Position numbers and translations under genes: made by a program. From assembly GCA_944324705.1 (NCBI GenBank), contig CALUXI010000011.1, forward strand, positions 1-55,223: DNA of 55,223 nucleotides, in the 5' to 3' direction. The first letter of the stretch is position 1. Each line of letters starts with the position of its first letter. The DNA is from an uncultured Acholeplasmatales bacterium (GTDB taxonomy: Bacteria; Bacillota_I; Bacilli_A; Acholeplasmatales; Anaeroplasmataceae). Below, one piece after another: positions 1-8,283 of the stretch. Under the pieces are notes generated by a model that was given only the letters and a program-made list of their open reading frames with translations, did not search any database and had not been told where the DNA came from.

Positions 1-16
1 CCAGTATAATTCTTTG

Positions 17-138
17 AAGTTGGTTTTAATTTCAATTTAGTACTTATACCTATTTTCGTTTGCTTTATACGAGATGCTTACGCTCACCATTAGATTTAAG
101 CAGATTAAAATATTAAATTGAAATTTGGGCATTTTTTT
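17..138 (+). ncRNA. Candidate small structured RNA
   Basis: A TATAAT sequence at 5-10 would start a plus-strand transcript near 16-17. Positions 28-39 and 114-125 are perfect 12-base reverse complements, and T runs from 132 to 138. A promoter, long closing stem and T-tract fit a small RNA or regulatory leader of about 120 nt. No family was recognised and no -35 box is visible because the window starts there. The segment also holds the first of two 36-nt imperfect repeats (66-101). Everything beyond the base pairing and the T-tract is inference. Confidence 0.25.
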
Positions 139-173
139 GTACGAGATATATTACTATTCTCAAAGGCTTAAGC
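66..173. repeat. Two 36-nt imperfect direct repeats, 72 nt apart
   Basis: Copies lie at 66-101 and 138-173. Both begin with T-(A/G)-TACGAGAT and end with TTAAGC, while the middle is diverged apart from a CTC that can pair with the GAG of the start. The stretch 120-125 (GAAATT) can pair with AATTTC at 28-33 or with AATTTC at 180-185, which gives mutually exclusive stems. The second alternative also pairs 127-130 with 174-177. The arrangement resembles tandem RNA elements; no known family was recognised. Confidence 0.35.
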
Positions 174-213
174 GCCCGTAATTTCAAAACCTTTTCTTAA
201 ATGTATGCCTACA

Positions 214-353
214 TAAAAGAAAAAGCTGGGAGTTAAAAGATTCTCTCAGCTAACTTATTTCTATAGTGAAGGAATGATCTTAATAACAGTCTAGCTGTAA
301 AGATTTTTGCTGGGTCATATAAATGCCCTAATGATTAATATAAACATTCCCTC
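214..353 (-). ncRNA. Candidate three-way-junction RNA with intrinsic terminator
   Basis: Read on the minus strand, a TATAAT sequence (365 to 360) is followed by a start near 353. A perfect 9-bp closing stem pairs 345-353 with 268-276 and includes one G-U pair. It encloses two hairpins, one with a GGG/CCC stem and one with nested AUCUU/AAGAU and ACAG/CUGU stems. A terminator follows (stem 243-251 with 224-232, then TTTTTCTTTT). This is the layout of an independent small RNA or of a riboswitch plus terminator acting on a gene left of the window. No purine, TPP, glycine or c-di-GMP core motif was recognised. Confidence 0.45.
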
Positions 354-381
354 ATTACTATTATACTATAATATTTGAAAT

Positions 382-412
382 AAAAAAACTAAGAGGTTAC
401 ACTCCTAGTTTT
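382..412 (-). terminator. Intrinsic terminator downstream of trpS
   Basis: On the minus strand the arms ACTAGGAG and CTCTTAGT form a hairpin followed by seven T. One position pairs only as G-U on the minus strand and is a mismatch on the plus strand, so minus is the functional orientation. It is the second of two tandem hairpins after trpS. Confidence 0.75.
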
Positions 413-418
413 AGTATA

Positions 419-456
419 CGAAAAGGCTTAATTTCAAGTTTATTTTGAAATTAGCC
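419..456 (-). terminator. First hairpin after trpS stop, probable terminator
   Basis: GGCTAATTTCAA (456-445) pairs with TTGAAATTAAGCC (437-425), with one bulged base, and TTTT follows. It begins 11 bases after the trpS stop codon. The short T-tract suggests partial termination completed by the hairpin at 382-412. Confidence 0.65.
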
Positions 457-466
457 CATTAAATTA

Positions 467-1459
467 TTAGTTGCGACCTAAACCAATTCGTCGATATACT
501 TTTTGAATTTTTCTAGATGCATAGTGATAAGCATAATCTCTACCACTATTTAAAATTAAATCTAAGTCACCAGAGTTAATATAATAATCATATTTGCTTT
601 GAATTTTAGTTAAGAAATCAGCTACTATATTAGCTAAATCTTCTTTAAAATTTTGATAGTTAGTATTTTCATACCTAATTTCTAAATTTTTGATAGGAAT
701 ATTAGTTAAAGAACTATAGATTGTAAGTAAATTACTAATACCAGGTTTATTTTCTAAATCATATCTAATAGTACCATCGCTATCTGTGATGGCACTTTTA
801 ATTTTTTTCTTAGCTATATTAATATCATCTAATAGGGCAATAAAACCTTTAGGATTAGGATCAGACTTACTCATTTTGCGACTTGGATCTACTAAGGACA
901 TAATCCGTGCGCCCTCTTTTAAAATGAATGGTTCAGGAACTTTAAATGTTTCCCCGTATTTATTGTTAAAACGCTCAGCTAAATTGCGAGTTATTTCTAA
1001 ATGTTGTTTTTGATCTTCACCAACAGGAACTAAATCAGTATCATATAATAAAATATCAGCGGCCATAAGGGGTGGATAAGTTAAAAGACCAGCAGAGACA
1101 CCTTCTACTTGTTTTTGCTTCTTATCTTTAAATTGGGTCATTCTTTCAAGTTCACCAATATAAGAATTACATTCTAATACCCAACCTAGTTGGTTATGAC
1201 TAGGAACTTCAGATTGAATAAACATATGAGATTTGTTTAAATCAAGACCACAAGCTAAAAATAGGGCAGCAAGTTCCTTAATATTCTTTTTTAAATTTTG
1301 TCTATCTTGCGGAACAGTAATAGCATGTAAATCAGCTATAAATACTAATAATTCTGTATCTTCCTCATTTTGTAAGCTAAGTAATGGTCTAATAGCTCCT
1401 AAATAGTTACCTAAAGTAATATGACCTGATGGCTGTATACCAGTTAAAATTCTACGCAT
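467..1459 (-). CDS. trpS: Tryptophan--tRNA ligase (TrpRS)
   Basis: This class Ic aminoacyl-tRNA synthetase charges tRNA-Trp with tryptophan in the cytoplasm, using ATP. The 330-residue length is normal for bacterial TrpRS. The nucleotide-binding HIGH-type signature appears as PSGHITLGN (residues 10-18), and the second ATP signature is KMSKS near residue 195. The stretch GEDQKQHLEITR is also typical of the family. The ATG start follows AGGAGG at a good distance. The gene stands alone on the minus strand, is preceded by a tryptophan T-box leader and followed by two hairpins, so it is probably a single-gene transcript induced when tRNA-Trp is uncharged. Every tryptophan codon checked is TGG. Identification is secure. 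Confidence 0.98.
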   Translation of the reverse strand: MRRILTGIQPSGHITLGNYLGAIRPLLSLQNEEDTELLVFIADLHAITVPQDRQNLKKNIKELAALFLACGLDLNKSHMFIQSEVPSHNQLGWVLECNSYIGELERMTQFKDKKQKQVEGVSAGLLTYPPLMAADILLYDTDLVPVGEDQKQHLEITRNLAERFNNKYGETFKVPEPFILKEGARIMSLVDPSRKMSKSDPNPKGFIALLDDINIAKKKIKSAITDSDGTIRYDLENKPGISNLLTIYSSLTNIPIKNLEIRYENTNYQNFKEDLANIVADFLTKIQSKYDYYINSGDLDLILNSGRDYAYHYASRKIQKVYRRIGLGRN

Positions 1460-1474
1460 TTTTTACCTCCTAAT

Positions 1475-1663
1475 AAAAAAGCAGAAGTGTCCTAAAGGAC
1501 GCTCCCGCGTGGTACCACCTTAATTCTAGAATATATCTAGCACTTTAAACTTTAATGCAGTTAACTTAATCTCCAGATGTCCAAGGTTACCTTAAACTTG
1601 CTAGTTTTACACCACCAACTAGTCTCTTTGTTGCCATTTAATTAAACCACATCTATCAACGAC
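1475..1663 (-). promoter_or_regulatory. T-box leader of trpS, tryptophan specifier
   Basis: On the minus strand the leader carries the T-box core AAGGTGGTACCACGCG (near 1506-1521). A strong terminator follows: a 12-bp stem (1497-1508 with 1481-1492) and six T. The base of Stem I pairs AGATGT with ACATCT, and the triplet directly before ACATCT is TGG, matching the tryptophan codon expected in the specifier loop. The UGGU bulge can pair with the ACCA end of an uncharged tRNA. Known T-box logic then predicts antitermination when tryptophan is limiting. The leader is short, about 190 nt. Confidence 0.95.
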
Positions 1664-1669
1664 AGAATG

Positions 1670-1678
1670 ATTATAGCA
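1670..1678 (-). promoter_or_regulatory. trpS promoter, extended -10
   Basis: Minus-strand TGCTATAAT is a perfect extended -10 element. It places transcription start near 1662, just before the T-box Stem I. The -35 region is poor (TTTAAT at 17-base spacing), which is usual for extended -10 promoters. Confidence 0.75.
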
Positions 1679-1724
1679 CAATTCAAATTAATATTAAATA
1701 TTTATAGTAAAAAAAAGTCTTTTA

Positions 1725-1733
1725 TGCTATAAT
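1725..1733 (+). promoter_or_regulatory. spx promoter, extended -10
   Basis: TGCTATAAT ends 17 bases before the GTG start at 1751, so the transcript should begin near 1740 with a leader of about 10 bases. The same extended -10 occurs before trpS and NAD kinase in this window. Confidence 0.7.
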
Positions 1734-1750
1734 TTTCGTGGTGATGCGTA

Positions 1751-2191
1751 GTGATAAAAATTTATACAACCAATAGTTGCGCCTCATGTAGGAAAGCAAT
1801 TAAATGGTTTAAAGAACATAATATACCTTATCGCGAAGTTAATTTTTTTAATACACCTATAACTAGAGATGACATTATGAAAATGTTAGAAAATACAGAA
1901 GATGGTTTTGAAGATATTATATCAACAAGATCGAAAGTTTTTATGGAATCTAATTTAAACATTGAAGATATGAAATTCAATGAATTAGTAGATTTTATAA
2001 TTGCTCATCCAAGTGTTTTAAAGAGACCTATTATAGTTGATGATAATAAAATGCAGGTGGGTTATAATGATGAAGAAATTAGAACCTTTATACCAAGAGA
2101 AATAAGAAGGGCTTGGACTTGCAATAATAAAACAGAAAATTGTGAGTATGCAAAAGAATTAAAATATGTCTTAGATAAGGCAAAAAAATAA
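1751..2191 (+). CDS. spx: Spx transcriptional regulator
   Basis: Spx belongs to the ArsC fold family, binds the alpha subunit of RNA polymerase and reprograms transcription under disulfide stress. The redox switch CASC (C10 and C13) sits where Spx has it. TEDGFEDIISTRSKVF carries the conserved glycine used for alpha binding, and RPIIVDD and QVGYNDEEIRTF are family hallmarks. At 146 residues it is slightly longer than Bacillus Spx, and the C-terminal tail has two extra cysteines (WTCNNKTENC). The start is GTG; an ATG at 1744 is out of frame. The gene converges on the CYTH gene with a shared terminator. An Spx fits with the membrane redox genes downstream, but regulation of them is not shown. 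Confidence 0.95.
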   Translation: MIKIYTTNSCASCRKAIKWFKEHNIPYREVNFFNTPITRDDIMKMLENTEDGFEDIISTRSKVFMESNLNIEDMKFNELVDFIIAHPSVLKRPIIVDDNKMQVGYNDEEIRTFIPREIRRAWTCNNKTENCEYAKELKYVLDKAKK

Positions 2192-2212
2192 AAGGGCTAG
2201 ACCCTTTTTATT
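2189..2212. terminator. Bidirectional terminator between spx and CYTH gene
   Basis: AAAAGGG, the loop CTAGA and CCCTTTTT form a hairpin with A and T tracts on its two sides. It lies in the 16-base gap between two convergent genes and can serve both. Confidence 0.8.
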
Positions 2213-2762
2213 TATTTAAAATATAATTGAAAGCTCTTGTGCTTTTGCGTTCTGGTTCATCATATTTGATGTTGTGTTCTTCTAAGAATTGAATAAAGTC
2301 TTTTTTACCCTGTTCAATAGAATCAACTTCAAATTCGATTTCATAGTCTGTTTTACCATAGTATTCACTCTTATCAAAGAATAAGATACCATCTTTAAAA
2401 GTAGTCTTAGCTCTATAAGTGGTTAACTCACAAATATTACTTACTTGATAATTAAGTTCAATAATATTAGCGTCAAAACCATTTTTTAAGAAATCTAAGG
2501 CTTTTTCTTCGTTTAAAAAAACATGAGATTCACAAGCTTCATTAGCCCCTTCACCACGTTCTTTTTTTGTTAATTTGAAATTTTCTCCTTTTTGTCTTAT
2601 TCTTAAAACAATATTGTTTTTAAATAGTTTTAAATCAGGAGTGTCAAAGTAGAAGTTAGTTTGTGGGAAAATATTGTTTTCGAGTTCAAATTCTTTAATT
2701 AATTCATTATATTTTTCTTCAGAAATTTTAGTTTTAAATTCTAATTCAATATTTGCTGGCAT
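2208..2762 (-). CDS. CYTH domain protein, YjbK-like
   Basis: CYTH (triphosphate tunnel) proteins bind triphosphate compounds and divalent metals in a beta-barrel. The diagnostic ExExK motif is present as ELEFK near the N terminus. Further charged strands expected of the tunnel follow: VLRIRQKG, KLTKKERG, FDKSEYYG and YEIEFEVD. At 184 residues it is close to B. subtilis YjbK, which also lies near nadF and downstream of spx. The substrate of YjbK-type proteins is uncertain; inorganic triphosphatase activity is known for several family members. The start ATG follows GAGGAG. A possible extended -10 (TGGTAAAAT, minus strand 2797-2789) precedes it. Confidence 0.85.
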   Translation of the reverse strand: MPANIELEFKTKISEEKYNELIKEFELENNIFPQTNFYFDTPDLKLFKNNIVLRIRQKGENFKLTKKERGEGANEACESHVFLNEEKALDFLKNGFDANIIELNYQVSNICELTTYRAKTTFKDGILFFDKSEYYGKTDYEIEFEVDSIEQGKKDFIQFLEEHNIKYDEPERKSTRAFNYILNK

Positions 2763-2788
2763 TTAAATCAACTCCTCTATTATCTATT

Positions 2789-2797
2789 ATTTTACCA
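2789..2797 (-). promoter_or_regulatory. Possible promoter of CYTH gene
   Basis: Minus-strand TGGTAAAAT resembles an extended -10 and lies about 27 bases before the ATG. No good -35 box was found. Confidence 0.4.
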
Positions 2798-2844
2798 TTT
2801 TTTATTTTTTTTACTAGTAATTTATATAAAAAATATTTAAATAA

Positions 2845-2853
2845 TGCTATAAT
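2845..2853 (+). promoter_or_regulatory. NAD kinase promoter, extended -10
   Basis: TGCTATAAT predicts a transcript start near 2860, directly at the AGGAAG ribosome binding site (2861-2866). The leader is therefore very short, which supports ATG 2875 as the start codon. Confidence 0.65.
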
Positions 2854-2874
2854 TCTGCCTAGGAAGTGATAATT

Positions 2875-3648
2875 ATGGCGACATATACAATAATCCATAA
2901 ATTTGATGAAAAAACTTTAGAAATATGTGAAATTATTAAGAAAAATATAAAACTAGAATATGATGAAAAAAATCCTAATATAGTTTTTACAATTGGTGGT
3001 GATGGAACATTTATTAGGGCTTGTCATAAATATCCGACAGCTGTTTTTTTTGGTGTTCATACTGGCCATTTAGGGTTTTATTCTAATTTCAGTATTGAAG
3101 AATTACCAGTATTAATTAAGCAAATAAATGAACAAAATTATCAAGTTGAGCGTATTCCTTTGTTGTCAGTTCAGGTTATTAGTGATAAGGTCTATAATTA
3201 TACAGCAATTAATGAAATGACAATTATTAGTCCTCCACGAACATTAAAATTAGATGTTTATATTAATGATAATTTTTTTGAACACTTTAGAGGAACTGGT
3301 ATGTGTATTTCAACCCCGACTGGTTCAACAGCTTATAATAAGAGTTTAGGCGGGGCAGTTATTGATCATAATCTAAAGGTTATGCAGGTAACAGAAATTG
3401 CTGGAATTAATTCAAGCAGTTATGAAACTATTAATTCACCATTAATATTAGGACGTGGTTATGAGGTAGAATTATGTGCAGTTAATAGGTATAATAGTGT
3501 ATTTTTAACAGTTGATAATTTATCTTTAGAATTAAAAAACTTTAAAAAATTGAAAGCTTATATGGGTAATTATTTTGTTAAAGTTGGTGCAAATACTAAT
3601 TTAAATTTTATAAATCGGGTTAAGAGGTCATTTTTAGAAAACAGCTAA
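2875..3648 (+). CDS. nadK: NAD kinase
   Basis: This cytoplasmic enzyme phosphorylates NAD to NADP using ATP or polyphosphate. The 257-residue protein shows the family GGDGT motif (residues 41-45, FTIGGDGTF). The NAD-binding NExx motif appears as NEMTII, and the glycine-rich TPTGSTAYNKSLGGA follows. I chose ATG 2875 over an in-frame GTG at 2866 because AGGAAG lies eight bases upstream of the ATG and overlaps the GTG. In Bacillus the orthologue (nadF/ppnK) is also near yjbK. Use of polyphosphate as donor is known for some NAD kinases and could connect to the ppk gene at 46.5 kb, but that is speculative. Confidence 0.95.
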   Translation: MATYTIIHKFDEKTLEICEIIKKNIKLEYDEKNPNIVFTIGGDGTFIRACHKYPTAVFFGVHTGHLGFYSNFSIEELPVLIKQINEQNYQVERIPLLSVQVISDKVYNYTAINEMTIISPPRTLKLDVYINDNFFEHFRGTGMCISTPTGSTAYNKSLGGAVIDHNLKVMQVTEIAGINSSSYETINSPLILGRGYEVELCAVNRYNSVFLTVDNLSLELKNFKKLKAYMGNYFVKVGANTNLNFINRVKRSFLENS

Positions 3649-3652
3649 GTAA

Positions 3653-3666
3653 TAAAAACGTTTTCA
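3653..3666 (+). promoter_or_regulatory. cre-like operator upstream of gap
   Basis: TAAAAACGTTTTCA matches the Gram-positive catabolite-response consensus (TGWAANCGNTNWCA) at 13 of 14 positions. It lies about 60 bases upstream of the gap -10 element. CcpA control of glycolytic genes is established in Firmicutes. No CcpA gene is in this window, so binding is inferred. Confidence 0.4.
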
Positions 3667-3701
3667 TTTATTGTATATTTATTTCATTGAAGTAGTATAA
3701 C

Positions 3702-3729
3702 TTGTAAATTTATAGATTTGTGCTAAAAT
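3702..3729 (+). promoter_or_regulatory. gap promoter
   Basis: TTGTAA (3702-3707), a 16-base spacer and TAAAAT (3724-3729) preceded by TGC make a good vegetative promoter with an extended -10. The start would be near 3736, ahead of the AGGAGG at 3748-3753. Confidence 0.65.
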
Positions 3730-3763
3730 ATATGCGTAAAAAAACTTAGGAGGAATTATTAAT

Positions 3764-4789
3764 ATGGCAGAAAAATCTGTTAGAGTTGCGATCAATGGTT
3801 TTGGTCGTATTGGTCGTCTAGCTTTTAGACAAATGTTTGGTGCAAAAGGATATGAAATCGTTGCTATTAACGATTTAACTGATCCAAAAATGTTAGCACA
3901 CTTATTAAAATATGACTCAGCTCAAGGTAGATATGCATTAGCTGATAAAGTTGAAGCAAAAGAAGCTTCTATCGTTGTAGATGGTAAAGAAATTCAAATC
4001 TATAAAGAAGCAGATGCTAACAACTTACCTTGGAAAGAATTAGATGTAGATGTAGTACTTGAATGTACTGGTTTCTATACAAAGAAAGAAAAAGCAATGG
4101 CTCATATCAATGCTGGTGCTAAGAAAGTTGTTATTTCAGCTCCTGCTGGTAATGATGTTAAAACTATCGTTTATGGTGTAAATGATGATACTTTAACTAA
4201 AGAAGATCAAATTATTTCAGCAGCTTCTTGTACAACTAACTGTTTAGCTCCTATGGCTAATACTTTAAACAAATATGCTCCAATCCAAAGTGGTATCATG
4301 ACTACAGTTCATGCTTACACTGGCGATCAAATGGTATTAGATGGTCCACATCGTAAAGGTGATTTACGCCGCGCTAGAGCCGCAGCTATCAATATCGTTC
4401 CAAACTCAACTGGTGCTGCAAAAGCTATTGGTTTAGTTATTCCTGAATTAAATGGTAAATTAATTGGTTCAGCTCAACGTGTTCCTGTTTGTACAGGTTC
4501 TACAACAATCTTAGTAGCTGTTGTTGAATCAGCTAAAGAAGTTACTAAAGAAGGCATCAACGCTGCTATGAAGGCTGCAGAATCTCCATCATTTGGTTAT
4601 ACAGAAGAACCATTAGTATCATCAGATATTATTGGTATCACTCAAGGTTCATTATTTGATGCAACTCAAACTATGGTTGCTAAAATTGATGATACTCATT
4701 ATCAAGTTCAAGTTGTTGCTTGGTATGATAATGAAAATTCATATACTAGCCAAATGGTAAGAACAATTAAACATTTTGCTACAATCTAG
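3764..4789 (+). CDS. gap: Glyceraldehyde-3-phosphate dehydrogenase
   Basis: This glycolytic enzyme oxidises glyceraldehyde-3-phosphate to 1,3-bisphosphoglycerate with NAD and phosphate. The 341 residues include the N-terminal Rossmann motif INGFGRIGR, the active site SCTTNC with catalytic Cys156, the HAYTGDQ segment, and the C-terminal [12 protein letters not shown]. Codon usage is visibly more biased than in neighbouring genes (many GCT, GGT and AAC codons), as expected for a highly expressed gene. It has its own promoter, a strong Shine-Dalgarno AGGAGG and a strong terminator, so it is probably monocistronic. Identification is secure. Confidence 0.98.
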   Translation: MAEKSVRVAINGFGRIGRLAFRQMFGAKGYEIVAINDLTDPKMLAHLLKYDSAQGRYALADKVEAKEASIVVDGKEIQIYKEADANNLPWKELDVDVVLECTGFYTKKEKAMAHINAGAKKVVISAPAGNDVKTIVYGVNDDTLTKEDQIISAASCTTNCLAPMANTLNKYAPIQSGIMTTVHAYTGDQMVLDGPHRKGDLRRARAAAINIVPNSTGAAKAIGLVIPELNGKLIGSAQRVPVCTGSTTILVAVVESAKEVTKEGINAAMKAAESPSFGYTEEPLVSSDIIGITQGSLFDATQTMVAKIDDTHYQVQVVAWYDNENSYTSQMVRTIKHFATI

Positions 4790-4805
4790 TAATTGTTTAA
4801 ATTTA

Positions 4806-4847
4806 GACTGTTAACAGAAATTTTTAACTTGTTAACAGTCTTTTTTT
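4806..4847 (+). terminator. Terminator of gap
   Basis: GACTGTTAACA pairs perfectly with TGTTAACAGTC (11 bp), and seven T follow. It begins 16 bases after the gap stop codon. Confidence 0.95.
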
Positions 4848-4931
4848 ATGATTTTATTATTAAATAAATTTAAAGTTTTTTTAAGTTTTTCTAAATTTTA
4901 TACAATAAAAGCGGAAAATTTATTTTTTTTC

Positions 4932-4943
4932 GCATAAAAACGC
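4932..4943 (+). promoter_or_regulatory. Shared upstream motif GCATAAAAACGC
   Basis: CATAAAA(A/G)CGC occurs here (4933-4943) and at 24326-24336. In both places it ends 82-83 bases before the -10 hexamer of a large-lipoprotein gene. A related ATAAAAGCG lies at 4905-4913. It may be an activator or repressor site; the protein that would bind is unknown. Confidence 0.35.
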
Positions 4944-5022
4944 TTCTTTTTTGTTTAAAATTCTAAAAAGCAAAATGAATATTAAAAAATAGACATAAAT
5001 TATTTATTTTTAACAAATAAAA

Positions 5023-5040
5023 TGATATAATACGTATAAT
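5023..5040 (+). promoter_or_regulatory. Promoter of the region A operon
   Basis: An extended -10 (TGATATAAT, 5023-5031) and a second TATAAT (5035-5040) lie 22-36 bases upstream of the lipoprotein start. A GGAGGG ribosome binding site at 5051-5056 follows. The -35 area is only AT-rich. Confidence 0.6.
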
Positions 5041-5061
5041 GTTAAGTTTTGGAGGGTAAAA

Positions 5062-8000
5062 ATGAAGAAATCAATCAAAATTTTAGCACTGATATTTACT
5101 ATGTTAGTGATTATGGTTGTTGGTATTTCTTGTAAAGATAAAGAAGAACAAGGAAAGACACCAGCTGAATTAATAAGTGAAGTTAAAGCACAAGTAGAAG
5201 CATTAGAAATTCCGGAAACGGTAAGTGCTAGCTTTGAAGATGTAGCTTTATATCAATCAAATATTGAAGGAGTAACAGTTACTTATTCTTTAAGCGAAAA
5301 TGCAAATGGTTATTTAGGACTTAAAGATTATGTATTAAGCTTTATAGCTTTACCAGAAGAAAATGTTGGGGCTATTTTAACAGCTAATATTGCTTGTGGT
5401 GAAGAAAGTGATACTGTTGAATTTCAAATAAGAATTTATGCTGCTTCAACTCCACAATATAAAGTTGAGGTTGTGGCTCTTAATGGTAGAAAGTTACCAG
5501 GTGTTATTGTTGAATTTGAACTAAATGGTGAAAAAGTATTAGAAACAGAAACTAATGATAGTGGTGTGGCTTATGCATTATTAGATGCTGCTGAATATGA
5601 TGTCACTGTTTACTTAGAACCTGGTTATGTTTTTGAAGATGGTAGTGACATTTATAAAACAAAAACAGATACTAATTTCTCTGAAATAAATTTAGAATGT
5701 ATTCCTGATTTAATTTTAGATCCAGCATTAGAAGGCAACATTTATAATAATGGCGATCAAATGCATGATTTTACAGTTCAAACATATGATCCATTAACTA
5801 GAACATATAATAATACTTGGACGTTATCTGAAAAATTAGAAGAATATGATTTGGTAATTCTTAATTTCTGGTATACAGGTTGTTATTGGTGTGAATTCGA
5901 ATTCCCTATTTTAGCTGATGTGTATCAAGAATATTTAGATGCTGGTGCTAAAGTTACCATTTTAGGTATAGCTAATTCAGATTATGATGACAATGAATCT
6001 CTTCCTGTAGCTGCTCAAAGCTATGGTTTAAATTTTGACTTAGTTGTAGATGATGCACTTACAGATATGTTTGTAACAAGTGGTTTCCCAACAACAGCCT
6101 TCATTGATAGATATGGTACAGCTGATTATATTGAATCAGGTGCTATTACAAATGAAAGTCGTTGGAATAGTTTAATTGATACTTATTTAGCTGAAGATTA
6201 TGTTCCTGAATATAAAGGGACTAATGGTGATGAACCAGAATTAGTAGTTCCGGATATTGAATTCCCGGATTCTAGTGTTTTAGAGACAGCTTTAAATAAA
6301 GATGGATTTAAGGCTACTTATAAACCTGAAACTGATAGTAGTGACGCTGAATATTCATGGCCATTTATCGTTGATGAAGAAACTGGTTATGTAGTTCCTG
6401 CTAATAGTGGTATTTCTAATTCTTATGCTATTATGTATGTCGAAGTTGAACTTAAAGCTGGTCAAGGTTTTGCCTTTGATTATAGAAGTTCAACGGAAGA
6501 AGATATGGATGTTTTACATTTACTTTATGATGGAGCAATCTTAAGTGAATTTAGTGGTATTTCTGATGAAACTCAAACTTATTATCCATTTGTTGCGGAT
6601 AAAGACGGAACTTATGAATTTATCTTCATTTATACTAAAGACCAATTAGTTGATGAAGGAAATGATAAAGTATATTTAAGTAACTTCCGTTATGTTAATC
6701 CAGATGAAATTCCAGAAACATTATTTGTTGTTAGAGAATCTTCAACTGATATAAATTTAGTTGATGGTGGTTATTTAAATTATATTACTCCTGTATTTAA
6801 TAATAATGACGGATATTATCATGTTGGTGATGAAAATGGTCCATTATTATTAGGTGATATTATGTCAGCTACTCATTTCAGTAATGATACATTATTAAGT
6901 TATGCTGAAGCTAAAGAGTTTGAAGGCGAAATTAATGGAACTGATCTTAATGATTTAATTATTCGTTATTCTCAATATGCAGCTAATTCATTAACTCAAG
7001 GTTACACACCAGTTACAGAAGAATTAAAACAAGCTTTAATTGCAATTTCTAATCAAATGGGTACAAATGAAGACAAAGATAAAGAATGGCTAGAAATGAC
7101 AGTTTATTTCAATGTTTATGGTAACTATGAAGGTGATGAAAGAGTTAATCAAGAAACTGGTCAAATTATAGATCCAACAGAAGGTTTAGCTCACCATAAT
7201 GCATTTACAATTGAAAATTTAGATATAGCTGGTGATTTAAATGATGATGGATCTATTAAAGATACAGTAGATGATGCTGTAATTGCTGGTACTGTTGAAT
7301 ATACAATGGATAGATTCATTACAACAAGAGGATTCTATTTTGTCTTTGTTCCTGAATTTAGTGGTGTTTATCGTGTAATTGGTAAAACAGGTGGCTCAAC
7401 TGATTGCTATATCGAACTTCCAAATTATGAAATTTATGCTCAGTCTAATTTTGAAATTCGTGATTATTATAGATGGGCAGCTAGTGGCTCTGAAGTTGGT
7501 GACTTCAACACTTATGCTTATTTAGAAGCAGGTCAAACTTATTACGTTGTTCCTTACTACACTAATTATGGTGAATTTGGAAATGTTAATATGGATATTG
7601 AATACTTAGGTACAGAATATGTTGTTTTAGAAAAAGCTTCATCATTTGCTTATACAACTAGTGAAGACTTTACTGGTGAGGGTACAGGTAATATTGAAGA
7701 TATCATTATTTCAATTGGTATTGACTATGCTCTAGGTGAAGATGGATATTATCATGAATTATATTCAGATGGAACTTTAAGTAAAGATCCAATCTATTGG
7801 GATATGATTTATTCTAATATGTTAATCAATATGCCATTTGCAGAAGCTATGGAAGCAGATCCAACTGTCTTTGATGTGTCTAAAACTCAATTTGGTGATT
7901 CTATTATTGATGAAGAAGGTTATTTAATTGAGTGGGAATATACAGAAAATCCTACAACAGGTGAAACAACTAAAGAATCTCATCGAGTTTTAGATGATGC

Positions 8001-8268
8001 TAAACAACCAATTGAAGCTGATACCACTGTTTTAAGAGATTATATGAATGATGTTAAGAAGTGGCGTGAAGAATTAGAAGTTAAGGATGAAAATAATTCA
8101 GCTTATGGTTGTATTCCTGTTAACGAGGAAGTTAAGACTTTATTAGAATTATTAATGAATAAGTATAGCTTTAAAGATGTTGAAGGTTCATGGTTAAAAT
8201 TATGTTATTATTATAAATATTATGGAGCTTCTGAACATGCAACTGAAACAATAAAGCCTGCAAATTAG
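5062..8268 (+). CDS. Large lipoprotein with TlpA-like thioredoxin domain
   Basis: This 1068-residue surface lipoprotein probably has a thiol-disulfide or reductive role outside the membrane. A signal peptide ends in an unusual lipobox, VGISC. A transthyretin-like beta domain (about residues 130-215) precedes a TlpA/redoxin domain (about 235-375) with LNFWYTGCYWC, redox cysteines C274 and C277, and a cis-proline segment FPTTAF. The remainder is beta-rich: a module near 390-550, then two copies of a repeated unit ending in W-L-x-x-x-x-YY/YF-x-x-YG (about 565-700 and 870-1060) around a PPC-like sandwich (about 715-860). The transthyretin, PPC-like and terminal units recur in the lipoproteins at 22858 and 27560. 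It heads region A, followed by a hairpin at 8284. The substrate is unknown. Confidence 0.85.
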   Translation: MKKSIKILALIFTMLVIMVVGISCKDKEEQGKTPAELISEVKAQVEALEIPETVSASFEDVALYQSNIEGVTVTYSLSENANGYLGLKDYVLSFIALPEENVGAILTANIACGEESDTVEFQIRIYAASTPQYKVEVVALNGRKLPGVIVEFELNGEKVLETETNDSGVAYALLDAAEYDVTVYLEPGYVFEDGSDIYKTKTDTNFSEINLECIPDLILDPALEGNIYNNGDQMHDFTVQTYDPLTRTYNNTWTLSEKLEEYDLVILNFWYTGCYWCEFEFPILADVYQEYLDAGAKVTILGIANSDYDDNESLPVAAQSYGLNFDLVVDDALTDMFVTSGFPTTAFIDRYGTADYIESGAITNESRWNSLIDTYLAEDYVPEYKGTNGDEPELVVPDIEFPDSSVLETALNKDGFKATYKPETDSSDAEYSWPFIVDEETGYVVPANSGISNSYAIMYVEVELKAGQGFAFDYRSSTEEDMDVLHLLYDGAILSEFSGISDETQTYYPFVADKDGTYEFIFIYTKDQLVDEGNDKVYLSNFRYVNPDEIPETLFVVRESSTDINLVDGGYLNYITPVFNNNDGYYHVGDENGPLLLGDIMSATHFSNDTLLSYAEAKEFEGEINGTDLNDLIIRYSQYAANSLTQGYTPVTEELKQALIAISNQMGTNEDKDKEWLEMTVYFNVYGNYEGDERVNQETGQIIDPTEGLAHHNAFTIENLDIAGDLNDDGSIKDTVDDAVIAGTVEYTMDRFITTRGFYFVFVPEFSGVYRVIGKTGGSTDCYIELPNYEIYAQSNFEIRDYYRWAASGSEVGDFNTYAYLEAGQTYYVVPYYTNYGEFGNVNMDIEYLGTEYVVLEKASSFAYTTSEDFTGEGTGNIEDIIISIGIDYALGEDGYYHELYSDGTLSKDPIYWDMIYSNMLINMPFAEAMEADPTVFDVSKTQFGDSIIDEEGYLIEWEYTENPTTGETTKESHRVLDDAKQPIEADTTVLRDYMNDVKKWREELEVKDENNSAYGCIPVNEEVKTLLELLMNKYSFKDVEGSWLKLCYYYKYYGASEHATETIKPAN

Positions 8269-8283
8269 TTTTAAAAGAATAAT

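Noticed and set aside
66-173. Two 36-nt units with a 36-nt gap could be the end of a CRISPR array
   Set aside because: The repeats agree only at the ends, the centres differ at most positions, only two copies are seen, and no cas gene is in the window.
240-251. CTGAGA on the minus strand near 250-240 recalls the TPP riboswitch core
   Set aside because: It is one arm of a terminator hairpin, and the second TPP core motif is absent.
786-1013. Plus-strand open frame inside trpS
   Set aside because: It is antisense to a well-conserved synthetase and has no start signal or recognisable product.
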